Of a stretch of 64,000 nucleotides of DNA, positions 10,805 to 20,025 are shown one piece after another. How positions within the stretch are numbered: the stretch's first letter is position 1; each line of letters begins with the position of its first letter. The stretch covers positions 1-64,000 of the forward strand of contig VYDH01000036.1 in the NCBI GenBank assembly GCA_009843525.1. The letters are read 5' to 3'. A model generated the notes under the pieces. The model ran no database searches and was not told the origin of the DNA. It was given only the letters and a program-made list of their open reading frames with translations. The position numbers and the translations under genes were made by a program. The stretch comes from Acidimicrobiales bacterium. GTDB lineage: Bacteria > Actinomycetota > Acidimicrobiia > Acidimicrobiales > Poriferisodalaceae.

Positions 10805-13048
10805 GTGAGCACATATGCAGTAGCCCGAGACGGCAACGCCCCGGGCCGCTGCCTCGACAGTGTGCGGGTCGTGGAGCTGACCACCGGCATCGCCGGGCCG
10901 TACGCCGCGCGCTTCCTCGCCGATCAGGGCGCCGATGTGGTCAAGGTGGAGCCGCCCGGCGGCGACCCGTACCGCGCCGATCCCGGCTTCCACGCGGTAA
11001 GCCGCAACAAGCGCTCCCTGGTGCCTGACGGCGTCGAATGGGAACGCGCGCTGCTGCCTGCTGATGTCGACGGGCCACCGGCGTCGCTGCCCGGCATCCT
11101 GCGGCCGACGGCGGCGTCGATGACAGCGCCGTTGCTGGGTGGCTTGCTTGCCGGCGCCGACGTCGTGTTCGTGCCCGACGCTCCGACTGCCGCGGCCGTG
11201 CGGCGACATGCTTCAAGCGCCGTGATCATCTCGTGCCCAACATGGGGCAACCAGGGACCGTACGCGACCCGCGCCGGCACCCCGTCACAGGTAGCCGCCG
11301 TGACCGGCATCGGCTGGAACCAGATCAGCTACTCCGATGGCCCTGTCGAGTTGGTGGTGCCGCTGGCCTCCTATGGCGCCGGGATGCTCGGGGCGATGGC
11401 AGCCGCAGCGGGTCTGTACGCACGGCGAGCCCACGGGTCGGCACCGACCTACACCGTTTCGGAGGTGTCCGGCTCGGGCGCCATGCAGATCGGCGACTTC
11501 GAAGTGCCCGAGATGGCCGACCTCGACCGCGACGGCTCCTGCCCGCTCGGCTCGGCTGGCCGGCTTCCCGTGTACCGGCTGTTCCGGGCCGCCGACGACC
11601 GCTGGATGTTCGTGGCCTGCGGCACCTATCCCTTCTACGTGGCGATGCTGCGAGCCATCGGCCGCGAAGACCTGCTGGGCGACGAGCGGTTCCCGGACCC
11701 GCCGTGGGGCCTGCTCGATCTTGAGCCGCTGGCAGAGATCACGCCGATACTCGAAGACGCCTTCGCGGCCCGCCCGCTCGACGAATGGTTGGAGATCTTC
11801 GGCGCTCACGATGTGCCCTGCCAGCCGACCCAGACCCGCGACGAATTCATGAGCTCAGCGCTCGCGCGGGTCAACGGACTCGACACGACCGTTGAGCATC
11901 CTGAAGTCGGCTCGGTGCGCACGCCGCCCCAGCCGATGTGGATCGACGGCAGCGACGAGGTTGCGTTGCAGCCGGCACCGCGGCTAGGCGAACACACCGC
12001 CGCAGTCGAAGCCGAGCTGGAAACAGGTGCATGGCCGGCCCAGCCAGAATCGGAGCCTTGGGTGCCGGGCACCGCACCGCTGCGGAGCGTCAAAGCGGTC
12101 GATCTCAGCTCCTTCATCGCGGGACCCGTCATCACCCGCCACTTGGCCATGCTCGGCGCCGAGGTCATCAAGATCGAACAGCCCGGCGGCGATCCATTCC
12201 GCGTGCTCGGCCCGTATTTCAACGGCTGGAACCAATCGAAGCGCTCGATCTGCCTCGACCTCAAAGCCGCTGCCGATCACGTCGTCATGGCGCAACTCGT
12301 GGCCGGCGCCGACGTCATCGTGGAGAACTTCCGCCCCGGCGTCGCGGTACGCCTCGGCGTCGCCGATGAGGACCTGCGGCGCATCCGCCCCGACGCGGTG
12401 CTGGTGAAGAGCCCCGGCTACGGACGTGATGACTCCATGGCTGAGGTGCCGGCGTTCGATCCTCTGCTGCAGGCTCTGGGCGGGATCATGGCGGCGCAAG
12501 GCGGCGACGAGGAGCCGGTGTTCCTCACGGTGCCGGTGCACGACGCCGCCACGCCGATGATCGCCGCGTTCGGCGTGCTCTGCTCCCTCTACCGGCGCTT
12601 GGCCGACGGCGAGGGCCGGACAGTACGAACGTCGCTCACCCAGACCGTCACTGCAGCACAGGCAGCCGAGTTCGTGCAGTACGAGGGGCGGCCGCCCGCC
12701 GAGAAGGGCGGCATGGACTACCGGGGCGCCGGGCCCGAGCGCACCTACCTCGAAGTTTTCGATGCCGACGGCCCCGAGTGGATCTGGCACCAGACGACGC
12801 CGGAAGGCACCAGCGACCTGCCGGCCGAGCGGCGCGGCTTCGTAGGCGCAGCGGTCGCACTCCAGAACAGCCACGTCGTGGAGCTGCCCGAGACCGAGTG
12901 GGGCCCGATGATCCAGCTCGGCTCACTCGTCGGAGGCGTCGACGTGCCGATGCGCCGAGCTCCCTACCTGGACGAGCACCGAACAGAGATAACCGCCGAG
13001 CTCGCCACGCTTGGGAGCGCTGGCACGCAGCCTGCGGCGGCCGACTGA
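10805..13048 (+). CDS. Tandem-fused family III (CaiB/BaiF) CoA-transferase
   Basis: A 747-residue protein made of two CaiB/BaiF-type domains, each opening with the family signature ('VVELTTGIAGPYAARFLADQ' and 'AVDLSSFIAGPVITRHLAML', both followed by a V-x-K-x-E-x-P-G-G-D-P-[FY]-R segment). Family III enzymes move CoA between carboxylic acids through an Asp-linked acyl intermediate. In the second domain the Asp is present (Asp580 in 'VPVHDAATPMIAAFG'). In the first domain the same position reads 'PLASYGAGMLG' with Ser189, so that half looks catalytically dead. The start is GTG 10805, just upstream of the first fold. Normal enzymes are homodimers of single-domain chains; the fusion makes an internal pseudo-dimer. 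It probably serves acyl-CoA catabolism. Confidence 0.85.
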   Translation: MSTYAVARDGNAPGRCLDSVRVVELTTGIAGPYAARFLADQGADVVKVEPPGGDPYRADPGFHAVSRNKRSLVPDGVEWERALLPADVDGPPASLPGILRPTAASMTAPLLGGLLAGADVVFVPDAPTAAAVRRHASSAVIISCPTWGNQGPYATRAGTPSQVAAVTGIGWNQISYSDGPVELVVPLASYGAGMLGAMAAAAGLYARRAHGSAPTYTVSEVSGSGAMQIGDFEVPEMADLDRDGSCPLGSAGRLPVYRLFRAADDRWMFVACGTYPFYVAMLRAIGREDLLGDERFPDPPWGLLDLEPLAEITPILEDAFAARPLDEWLEIFGAHDVPCQPTQTRDEFMSSALARVNGLDTTVEHPEVGSVRTPPQPMWIDGSDEVALQPAPRLGEHTAAVEAELETGAWPAQPESEPWVPGTAPLRSVKAVDLSSFIAGPVITRHLAMLGAEVIKIEQPGGDPFRVLGPYFNGWNQSKRSICLDLKAAADHVVMAQLVAGADVIVENFRPGVAVRLGVADEDLRRIRPDAVLVKSPGYGRDDSMAEVPAFDPLLQALGGIMAAQGGDEEPVFLTVPVHDAATPMIAAFGVLCSLYRRLADGEGRTVRTSLTQTVTAAQAAEFVQYEGRPPAEKGGMDYRGAGPERTYLEVFDADGPEWIWHQTTPEGTSDLPAERRGFVGAAVALQNSHVVELPETEWGPMIQLGSLVGGVDVPMRRAPYLDEHRTEITAELATLGSAGTQPAAAD

Positions 13049-13098
13049 GGGTTCCGGCTCGGCTCGAAGAACGCAATCAGCGTCACTACGGTGAACCC

Positions 13099-15447
13099 AT
13101 GGCGACGGCGCGACTTGCCTCCGAGGATCTGCCGATGCTGCGCGGCGAGGCGACGTTCACGGCCGATCTGCCGTTGCCCGACGGCTGCCTGCACGCCGCG
13201 TTTGTGCGCTCGACGGTGGCCCACGGCGACCTGCGCAACGTGGATCTGCGCGAGGCCGAGCAGGCGCCGGGCGTCGTTGCGGTCTTCGAAGCGGCGGGGC
13301 TGGGCTTGGAGCCGCTTGAGTACTACCGGGCCACCACGCTCGGCGGCCAGATGGCCCGGCCTTTGCTGGCCACCGAGCGCGTCCGGTTTGTCGGAGAGCC
13401 GATCGCTGTCGTGCTGGCGGACTCGCCCGTGCACGCCCTCGACGCCGCTGAGCTGGTTGCCGTCGAGATAGACGAGCTGCCGGCGGTCATCGACGCCGAG
13501 CAGGCCGCAGCCGGCGACGTGCTGCTGTTTCCCGATGCAGGAACCAACGTGGTGCGACCGCTGGATCCCCCCGACGGCGGCGGCTTCCTGTCACCGCCCA
13601 CGGTGCTCGACGACGCTGCTGCGCCCCCAGCCGCACCCGGTGAGGATCCCTGCGCCGGCGCTCAGTGCGTGGTGGAGCTGGTCTGCGAGAACGACCGGAT
13701 CACGTCGCTGCCGATCGAGCCGTGCGCCATCGTCGCAACTCCGTTCGAGCTGATCCGGGGCACGCCGCTGGCGCAGGGGGCGTCGCCCAACTGCGAGATC
13801 GACATCTGGAGCACCGGCCAAGGCGTGCACAGCGCGCCGTACTTGTACCGGCGCCTGCTGGGCATCCCGGTGACGGCAGTGCGAGTTCGCGAATCGCAGG
13901 TCGGCGGGGGGTTCGGCGGCCGCGGCGACCCCGTGCCGGAGTTCTTCGTGGCGGCACGAGCCGCTCAGCTGCTGGAACGCCCGGTGCGCTGGGTGCAGAG
14001 CCGCCAGGAGCAGTTCGTCTCGATGCCTTACGGGCGGGGCCAGCGGCACCGCATCCGGATGGGTTTCGACCCCGACGGCCGCATCGTCGGGATCGACGTG
14101 GTCATGTGGTGCGACGCCGGCGCGTACCCGCACATGGCACCGATGCTGACGGCGGCCAGTTACCGCCAGAGCACCGGCCTGTACCGGGTGCCGCGATTGC
14201 GCTATCGCATCGGCTCCGCGGTCACGAATGCCCCGCCGACCGGTGCCTACCGCGGCGCCGGCCAGCCCGAGGTGAACGCTGCGCTCGAGCGGGCCATCGA
14301 CGCCGGTGCCCGCAAGCTGGGCCTCGACCCCGCCGATGTCCGCCGCCGGAACCTGCTGCGTGCCGACGAGCTGCCGTTCGACACGGGCACCGGCATCGTG
14401 CTCGACAGCGGCGACCCGCACCGTGCGCTCGACACAGCCCAAGAACTCATCGACGTCGAGCGCTGGCAGGCGATGGCAGCCGAACGCCGGGCCGCTAGCA
14501 GCCGCTCGGCACTGATCGGGATCGGCTACGGCTGCTACAGCCAGAGCGCAGGCAGCGGCGACGACCCCGACTACGCCTCGATGGAGCTGGGCGCGGACGG
14601 GAGCGTGCTGGTGACCTGCGGCAGCCACGGCCACGGCCAGGGGCATCACAGCCTGTGGGCCCAGATCACGAGCGCCCGGGTCGGGATCGCCCAAGGCGCC
14701 GTGCGGGTGAATGACGCCGACTCGGCGACATCGTCGTACGGCGGGGTGACCGGCGGTTCGCGCACCGCGTCGGTGCTGGGCAGCCAGATCGCCGAAGCCG
14801 CGACCGAATTGCGTGCGCGCATCTGCGAAGTGGCCGGAGAACTGCTCGAAGCCAGCCCCGACGACATCAGTCTCACCCCCGACGGCGCGCACGTTGCCGG
14901 CGTGCCATCCCGGCTGACCAGCTGGGCCGACATTGCTGCTGCGGCGCCGGAGGGAATCAGCGCAACCGTCACCGAGCGCAGCGCCGGCGTGACCCATCCC
15001 TACGGCACCCACGCCGCAGTCGTGGAGGTCGACGCCGAGACAGGCCGCGTCGAGCTGTTGGCGTTTGCTGCCGTGGACGACTGCGGGCGGATGCTGTCGG
15101 AGGCATCGGTCGAGGGTCAGCAGCACGGCGGCGCGGTCGCCGGCATCTCCCAGGCGCTGATGGAAGCGGGGCAGTGGGACGCCGACGGCACGCCCCGCAC
15201 CACCACGCTCGTGGACTACCTGATCCCGGCCGCCGCCGATCTGCCGCCCATCGACACCGCCCGGCTCGGCACGCCGACCGAACGCAATGAGCTCGGCACC
15301 CGCGGCATCGGAGAGAACGGGGCCATCGCCGCCCCGCCCGCCGTTCAGAACGCCGTCATCGACGCCGTTGCCCACCTCGGCGTGACCCACATCGACATTC
15401 CCGTCACACCCCAGCGCGTCTGGGAAGCGATTCGAGCCGCTCAATAG
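13099..15447 (+). CDS. Xanthine dehydrogenase/aldehyde oxidase family molybdopterin-binding large subunit, orphan
   Basis: A 782-residue large subunit of the molybdenum hydroxylase family. Visible motifs are 'QVGGGFGGRGDP' (near 267-278), 'GAYRGAGQPE' (Arg385), the Gly-His-Gly-Gln-Gly cofactor loop 'GSHGHGQGHHS', 'SSYGGVTGGSRTAS' and the active-site Glu739 in 'GIGENGAIAAPPAV'. The GAYRGAG loop, rather than the AYRCSFR of form I CO dehydrogenase, argues against CoxL. These enzymes normally pair with a 2Fe-2S small subunit and a FAD medium subunit, and neither is encoded on either side, so partners must lie elsewhere or the protein uses another electron route. The ATG at 13099 was chosen because homology starts within the first 20 residues. 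Confidence 0.85.
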   Translation: MATARLASEDLPMLRGEATFTADLPLPDGCLHAAFVRSTVAHGDLRNVDLREAEQAPGVVAVFEAAGLGLEPLEYYRATTLGGQMARPLLATERVRFVGEPIAVVLADSPVHALDAAELVAVEIDELPAVIDAEQAAAGDVLLFPDAGTNVVRPLDPPDGGGFLSPPTVLDDAAAPPAAPGEDPCAGAQCVVELVCENDRITSLPIEPCAIVATPFELIRGTPLAQGASPNCEIDIWSTGQGVHSAPYLYRRLLGIPVTAVRVRESQVGGGFGGRGDPVPEFFVAARAAQLLERPVRWVQSRQEQFVSMPYGRGQRHRIRMGFDPDGRIVGIDVVMWCDAGAYPHMAPMLTAASYRQSTGLYRVPRLRYRIGSAVTNAPPTGAYRGAGQPEVNAALERAIDAGARKLGLDPADVRRRNLLRADELPFDTGTGIVLDSGDPHRALDTAQELIDVERWQAMAAERRAASSRSALIGIGYGCYSQSAGSGDDPDYASMELGADGSVLVTCGSHGHGQGHHSLWAQITSARVGIAQGAVRVNDADSATSSYGGVTGGSRTASVLGSQIAEAATELRARICEVAGELLEASPDDISLTPDGAHVAGVPSRLTSWADIAAAAPEGISATVTERSAGVTHPYGTHAAVVEVDAETGRVELLAFAAVDDCGRMLSEASVEGQQHGGAVAGISQALMEAGQWDADGTPRTTTLVDYLIPAAADLPPIDTARLGTPTERNELGTRGIGENGAIAAPPAVQNAVIDAVAHLGVTHIDIPVTPQRVWEAIRAAQ

Positions 15448-15491
15448 CAAAGCAGTGCTTGAATGCAGGCAGACGACCCCCGGAGGCACCC

Positions 15492-16787
15492 ATGGTCGAG
15501 CCGGATTTCCTGCACTTCGACACGCTGGCGCTGCACGCCGGCCAGCGGCCCGACCCGACCACCGGGGCGCGAGCCGTGCCGATCTACCAGACCACCTCGT
15601 TCAGCTTCACCGACACCGAGCAGGCGGCCAGCCTGTTCAACCTGGAGATTCCCGGCCACATCTACAGCCGCATCTCCAATCCCACGGTGGCCGTGCTCGA
15701 GGAGCGGATCGCCGCGCTTGAGGGCGGCGTCGGCGCGGTGTGCACGGCCAGCGGCATGGCGGCGTTCCACCTGGCGTGCGCCACCATCGCCTCAGCGGGC
15801 GATCACATCGTGGCCAGCCGCAACATCTATGGCGGCACTCACAACATCCTGAGCCTGACGCTGCCCCGCTTCGGCATCACCACGACGTTCGTGGATCCCC
15901 GCGATCTCGATGCGTGGCGCATGGCCATACAGCCCAACACCAAGGTGCTGTTCGCCGAGACGCTCGGCAATCCCAACATCGAGGTGCTCGACGTCCCGGC
16001 CGTGGCCGCAGTGGCGCACGAGGCCGACCTGCCGCTGATGCTCGACGCCACCTTCACCACGCCGCACCTGATGCGGCCCATCGAGCTGGGCGCTGACATC
16101 GTGATGCACAGCGCCACCAAGTTCCTCGGCGGGCATGGCGTGGCGATCGGCGGCGTCGTGGTGGACGGCGGCCGTTTCGACTGGGCCGCCTCGGGCAAGT
16201 TCCCGACGCTCAGCGAGCCGTATGCGGGCTACCACGGCATCGCCTTCACCGACGAGTACGGTCCCCAAGCGCTGTCGATGCGGGCCCGAGCGGAGGGTCT
16301 GCGCGACTTCGGCGCCGCCATGAGCCCGGCGGTGGCATTCCACCTGCTGCAGGGCGTTGAGACTCTCCCTCTGCGCATGGACCGCCATGTCGCCAATACC
16401 GAGGCGGTGATCGAGTTCCTCACCTCCCACGACGCCGTGAGCTGGGTGAGCCACCCGTCGGTGCCGTCGCACCCCGACCACGAGCTGGCCAAGCGGCTGC
16501 TGCCGCGGGGCGCCGGCGCAATCCTGAGCTTCGGCGTCGAAGGCGGCCGCGAGGCCGGACGGCGCTTCATCGAGGCGGTGCGGCTGGCCTCCCATCTCGC
16601 CAACGTGGGCGACGCCAAGACGCTGGTGATCCATCCCGCCAGCACCACCCACCAGCAGATGAGCGCTGAGGATCTGGTCGCTGCTGGCGTCGGCGAGGAC
16701 CTGGTGCGGCTGTCGGTGGGCCTCGAGCACCCGGGCGACATCATCTCGGACCTGTCCCGCGCCCTGCGGGCATCGCAGAAGGGCTGA
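15492..16787 (+). CDS. metY: O-acetylhomoserine sulfhydrylase (aminocarboxypropyltransferase)
   Basis: A 431-residue Cys/Met-metabolism PLP enzyme. The PLP-binding Lys210 lies in 'VMHSATKFLGGHGVAIGG', the family Tyr/Arg in 'HIYSRISNPT', and 'GALEGGVGAV'-like residues near 76-83. The length and these motifs fit MetY, which makes homocysteine from O-acetylhomoserine and sulfide, better than the shorter cystathionine enzymes. A GGAGG ribosome-binding site at 15482-15486 fixes the ATG at 15492. The next gene starts 4 bp after the stop. A homoserine acetyltransferase is not in the window. Confidence 0.9.
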   Translation: MVEPDFLHFDTLALHAGQRPDPTTGARAVPIYQTTSFSFTDTEQAASLFNLEIPGHIYSRISNPTVAVLEERIAALEGGVGAVCTASGMAAFHLACATIASAGDHIVASRNIYGGTHNILSLTLPRFGITTTFVDPRDLDAWRMAIQPNTKVLFAETLGNPNIEVLDVPAVAAVAHEADLPLMLDATFTTPHLMRPIELGADIVMHSATKFLGGHGVAIGGVVVDGGRFDWAASGKFPTLSEPYAGYHGIAFTDEYGPQALSMRARAEGLRDFGAAMSPAVAFHLLQGVETLPLRMDRHVANTEAVIEFLTSHDAVSWVSHPSVPSHPDHELAKRLLPRGAGAILSFGVEGGREAGRRFIEAVRLASHLANVGDAKTLVIHPASTTHQQMSAEDLVAAGVGEDLVRLSVGLEHPGDIISDLSRALRASQKG

Positions 16788-16791
16788 ACCG

Positions 16792-17622
16792 ATGACAGCT
16801 ACCGAAGCCTTCTCGCTCGATGTCCGCGGTCAGGCCGTCGGTGTGGCCGCCGGGGGCGTGGTTCCCGACGCGGCGTCAGCAGCTGAAGCGCCAGTAGTAC
16901 TCCTCGTGCATGGCGCAGGCATGAACCGGACGGTGTGGCAGCTGCAGACCCGCTGGTTGGCGCACCACGGCTACACGCCGCTCGCCATCGACCTGCCGGG
17001 TCACGGCAACAGCGACGGCGAGCCGCTGGGTTCGGTCGCCGAGATGGCTGCCTGGCTCACCGAAGCCATCGCGGCCGTGCGCGAGCAGCTTGGCTGCGAC
17101 GAAGTCCGACTGGTGGGTCACTCGATGGGATCGCTGGTGTGCACCGAGGCGGCCGCGGCACATCCCGATGGCATCGCCCGGCTGGTTCTGCTGGGCACTG
17201 CCGCCGGCATGCCCGTCCATCCGGCGCTGCTGGGCGCAGCCGAGAACAACGAGCTGCTGGCACCAGAGCTCATGACGGCATGGGGACACGGCAACCGCGC
17301 TCACGTTGCTACCAACCCCACGCCGGGATTGTGGATGCTCGGCGGCAGCGTGGCCCTGCTGGAACGGGCCGATGACGGCGTGATCCACGCCGACCTGTCT
17401 GCCTGCGCCGCCTACGAGGCCGGCGACGTCGCTGCCCGGGTCCAGTGCCCGGTCACGGTCATCGTCGGCAGCGAGGACAAGATGACGCCGCCCCGAGCGG
17501 CCGGGGCGCTGATCGCCGATTTCGCGGACTGCGACGTCGTTCACCTTGCCGGAGCCGGTCACATGATGATGAACGAGGATCCGGCCGCCGTCCGCGGCGC
17601 ATTGGCGAAGGCTCTGGCCTGA
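16792..17622 (+). CDS. Alpha/beta hydrolase
   Basis: A 276-residue alpha/beta-hydrolase with the oxyanion motif 'LLVHGAGMNRTVW', the nucleophile elbow 'VGHSMGSLV' (Ser) and a C-terminal 'GAGHMMMNEDP' supplying the catalytic His; the Asp is probably in 'VGSEDKMTPP'. It starts 4 bp after metY and is surely co-transcribed with it. It is too short and lacks the features of a MetX-type homoserine acyltransferase, so a generic esterase or C-C hydrolase is likelier. Substrate unknown. Confidence 0.85.
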   Translation: MTATEAFSLDVRGQAVGVAAGGVVPDAASAAEAPVVLLVHGAGMNRTVWQLQTRWLAHHGYTPLAIDLPGHGNSDGEPLGSVAEMAAWLTEAIAAVREQLGCDEVRLVGHSMGSLVCTEAAAAHPDGIARLVLLGTAAGMPVHPALLGAAENNELLAPELMTAWGHGNRAHVATNPTPGLWMLGGSVALLERADDGVIHADLSACAAYEAGDVAARVQCPVTVIVGSEDKMTPPRAAGALIADFADCDVVHLAGAGHMMMNEDPAAVRGALAKALA

Positions 17623-17705
17623 GCGGTTCGGCTGCGCCGTGCGTGCGTGGCTGCCATCATGGTCCGGCGGCGATCTGACGCAACCTGCCGCAAAAGGAGC
17701 CGGAC

Positions 17706-18245
17706 ATGGCAGTCGAGCGATTTCCCGTGGAGGCCTCGCACATATTGATGTTCGCGAGGTCCATCGGCGACACGAACCCGATCTACAGCGACCCCGAATA
17801 CGCGGCTGGCACTGAGGTCGGCTCGATCATCGCGCCGCCGACCTTCGCCCAGTCGAGTGCGCAATTCGACCCCGACTACTTCCTGCGCCCCAAACCCGAC
17901 AAGAAGTGGTTCGGCAGCGGCCGCACCGCCTCGGGCACCTTGGTGCGTGACTTGTCCGAAGCCGATGGCGACGACGTCAAAGACGAGCGTGAGGGCGACA
18001 AGCAGTCCGGTGCCGCGGCAGGAGGCCTGCACGCCGAGCAGCACTTCACCTATCACCGGCATCTGAAGCCCGGTGACGTGCTGCACACGGTCACCTACGA
18101 CGGCGAGCGGTGGGAGAAGCAGTCCAAGCGGGCAGGCATTCTCAAGTTCTCCGAAGCCGTCACCGAGTACCGCGATGAGGACGACGAGCTGGTCATCACG
18201 GCCAAGGGCGTCGGCGTCGTCACCGAGAAGGTCATCGAGGACTAG
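17706..18245 (+). CDS. HadA/FAS1-like hot-dog dehydratase, structural subunit
   Basis: A 179-residue MaoC-type hot-dog domain protein. The hydratase signature region reads 'SIGDTNPIYSDPEYAAG': Asp22 is present but the catalytic His is replaced by Tyr27. This is what is seen in the non-catalytic partner of HadA/HadB-type (R)-3-hydroxyacyl dehydratases. A strong AAAAGGAG site precedes the ATG. The gene for a catalytic MaoC subunit begins 14 bp downstream, so the two should form a heteromer acting on acyl-thioesters in fatty-acid synthesis or degradation. An acidic Asp/Glu/Lys-rich insert near residues 87-103 is unusual. Confidence 0.8.
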   Translation: MAVERFPVEASHILMFARSIGDTNPIYSDPEYAAGTEVGSIIAPPTFAQSSAQFDPDYFLRPKPDKKWFGSGRTASGTLVRDLSEADGDDVKDEREGDKQSGAAAGGLHAEQHFTYHRHLKPGDVLHTVTYDGERWEKQSKRAGILKFSEAVTEYRDEDDELVITAKGVGVVTEKVIED

Positions 18246-18259
18246 GAAGGCAGACAGAC

Positions 18260-18682
18260 ATGGCACTCAGCGCATCGCAGCTCAGCGTCGGCGACAGCTA
18301 CTCCGAGCAGATCGTCGACGACCTCACCCGCACCCAGATCGTCCAGTATGCAGGAGCGTCGGGCGACTACAACCCCGTCCACACCGACGAGAAGTTCGTC
18401 ACCGAGGTGGCCGGCTACCCCACGGTGTTCGCCCACGGCATGCTCACCATGGGCATGACCGGCCGCATGGTCACCAACTTCGTGGGCGACGGCCGCCTCA
18501 CCTACTACGGCGTGCGCTTCACCAGCCAAGTGTGGCCGGGCGACACCCTCACCGCCAAGGCCGAGGTTGCCGACATCCGTGACGAGGACGGCCAGAAGGT
18601 GGTCGATCTCACCATCACCACCACCAACCAGGACGACCGGCCAGTTCTCACCGGCCAAGCCACCGCCCGCCTCGACGACTGA
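18260..18682 (+). CDS. HadB-like MaoC dehydratase, catalytic subunit
   Basis: A 140-residue single hot-dog domain with the intact MaoC signature 'AGASGDYNPVHTDEKFV', giving Asp36 and His41, the spacing of the catalytic dyad known from mycobacterial HadB. 'AGYPTVFAHGMLTMGM' follows, the usual substrate-tunnel segment. It would hydrate or dehydrate enoyl/(R)-3-hydroxyacyl thioesters together with the upstream HadA-like subunit. The gene ends 5 bp from the convergent acyl-CoA dehydrogenase gene. Whether the carrier is ACP or CoA cannot be told from sequence; the neighbouring acyl-CoA genes favour CoA. Confidence 0.88.
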   Translation: MALSASQLSVGDSYSEQIVDDLTRTQIVQYAGASGDYNPVHTDEKFVTEVAGYPTVFAHGMLTMGMTGRMVTNFVGDGRLTYYGVRFTSQVWPGDTLTAKAEVADIRDEDGQKVVDLTITTTNQDDRPVLTGQATARLDD

Positions 18683-18687
18683 CGGCG

Positions 18688-19944
18688 TTAGCCCTTCGCC
18701 CTGCCGGCGAAGCCGAACAGCTTGCCGGCGACCTTGCGGATCTGGATCTCCTCTGAACCCTCGGTGATCCGGTACCGGCGGTGGTGCCGGTAGATGTGCT
18801 CGAACGGCATATGGCGCCCGTAGCCGTTGCCGCCGCAGCTCTGCATGGCCCGATCCGCCGCATCGCAGCAGAACCGGTTGCCGCGGTAGTTGCACATGGC
18901 CACCTTGTCGGTGATCTCCATGTGGTCGATGCCCTCGTCCATCTGCCAAGCGGTCTTCCAGATCAGTGCCCGGGTCATCTCGGCCTCGGTGTACAGCTCA
19001 GCCAGCGGGAACTGGATGGCCTGGTTCTGCGCCAGCGGCTTGCCGAACGTGGTGCGGTTCTTCACATAGTCGACGGCCACGTCGATGCAGTGCAGCCCGG
19101 CGCCCACCGATGACGCCGCTTGGCGGATCCGGTTCTCGTGCACGAACAGCTGCGCCGTCTGCAGGCCCCGGCCTTCGGCGCCCAGGATGTCGTCGTTGCT
19201 CACCCGCACATCGGTCAGCCGGACATGGGCGTGGTCGGTGGGCATGTTGAACGTCCACATGAATTTCTCGACCGCAAAGCCGGGGGTGTCCACCGGGACG
19301 ATGAAGCAGGTGATGCCGTGCCCCTCGCCGGGGTTCCCCGAGGTGCGGGCGAAGATGTAGTCGTGGGTGGCGTGGTGCAGGCCGGTGTTCCAGTACTTCT
19401 CGCCGTTGATCACCCACTCGTCGCCGTCGCGCACGGCCGTGGTCTCCATCCAGGTGGCATCTGAGCCATGCAGCGGCTCAGTCAAGCCGAACCCGATGCG
19501 GGCCTGGCCTTCCAGCATCCTGGGGATCCAGTACTCCTGTTGCGCTTCTGAGCCGTAGCGCTCCATCATCAGCACTGTCGGGAAGTTGCCGATGATCGAG
19601 TTCTCGTTCTGCAGGTCGTTGTGGAGGCCGAGGCCGCGTCGGGCGAGATGCTCCCGGATGATGGCCATCCCGAGGTTGGTGCCGTTGCTGCCGCCGAAGC
19701 GCTTCGGCAGGTGCCAGCGCAGGAACCCCGCCTTGTCGGCCTCCTTGCGCATCCGAACCAGCAGCGCTTCCCACTCGGCGTTGGGCAAACCCTCGCGTTC
19801 CCAGTCTGTGCGCGAGTCCTCTCGCCGGTGGTCGAAGAAGCGGATGTTGTCGTCTTCGTTCTCGATGGGCTTGATGACGTCGTCGATGAACGTGTCCAGG
19901 TCGTCGAGCAGCTGCGCGATGTCTGCGGGGATGGTGAAGTCCAT
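18688..19944 (-). CDS. Acyl-CoA dehydrogenase
   Basis: A 418-residue FAD-dependent acyl-CoA dehydrogenase. Typical segments are 'GFGLTEPLHGSDA' (FAD/substrate region), 'VINGEKYWNTGLHHATHDY', 'NRTTFGKPLAQNQAIQFPLA' (the R-x2-F-G-x2 motif that binds FAD in the dimer) and 'QSCGGNGYGRHMPFEHIYR', followed by 'ITEGSEEIQIRKVAG'. It resembles the ACAD10/11-like branch more than short-chain enzymes, but chain length cannot be read. The ATG at 19944 starts the fold; an open frame extends upstream without homology. It stands alone on the minus strand, convergent with the HadAB-like pair and divergent from the DsbA-like gene. Confidence 0.9.
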   Translation of the reverse strand: MDFTIPADIAQLLDDLDTFIDDVIKPIENEDDNIRFFDHRREDSRTDWEREGLPNAEWEALLVRMRKEADKAGFLRWHLPKRFGGSNGTNLGMAIIREHLARRGLGLHNDLQNENSIIGNFPTVLMMERYGSEAQQEYWIPRMLEGQARIGFGLTEPLHGSDATWMETTAVRDGDEWVINGEKYWNTGLHHATHDYIFARTSGNPGEGHGITCFIVPVDTPGFAVEKFMWTFNMPTDHAHVRLTDVRVSNDDILGAEGRGLQTAQLFVHENRIRQAASSVGAGLHCIDVAVDYVKNRTTFGKPLAQNQAIQFPLAELYTEAEMTRALIWKTAWQMDEGIDHMEITDKVAMCNYRGNRFCCDAADRAMQSCGGNGYGRHMPFEHIYRHHRRYRITEGSEEIQIRKVAGKLFGFAGRAKG

Positions 19945-20025
19945 GCGCGGCAACCTACCCGGCGGCCTGTGATCCCGCCGAGCCGCAGGAGCCGGTGTGC
20001 GAGGATGTGCCACGGAGGTCGGGCG

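Noticed and set aside
13099..15447. CoxL of aerobic CO dehydrogenase
   Set aside because: The active-site loop reads GAYRGAG and not the AYRCSFR of form I CoxL, and no coxM or coxS is adjacent.
13591..15489. Long open frame antisense to the molybdenum hydroxylase gene, and similar ones antisense to the AtuA and aldehyde dehydrogenase genes
   Set aside because: They are mirror frames created by high G+C at codon position three. Their products have no family motifs and the sense frames are unmistakable.
16792..17622. Homoserine O-acetyltransferase (metX) because it follows metY
   Set aside because: It is too short and only has generic alpha/beta-hydrolase motifs.
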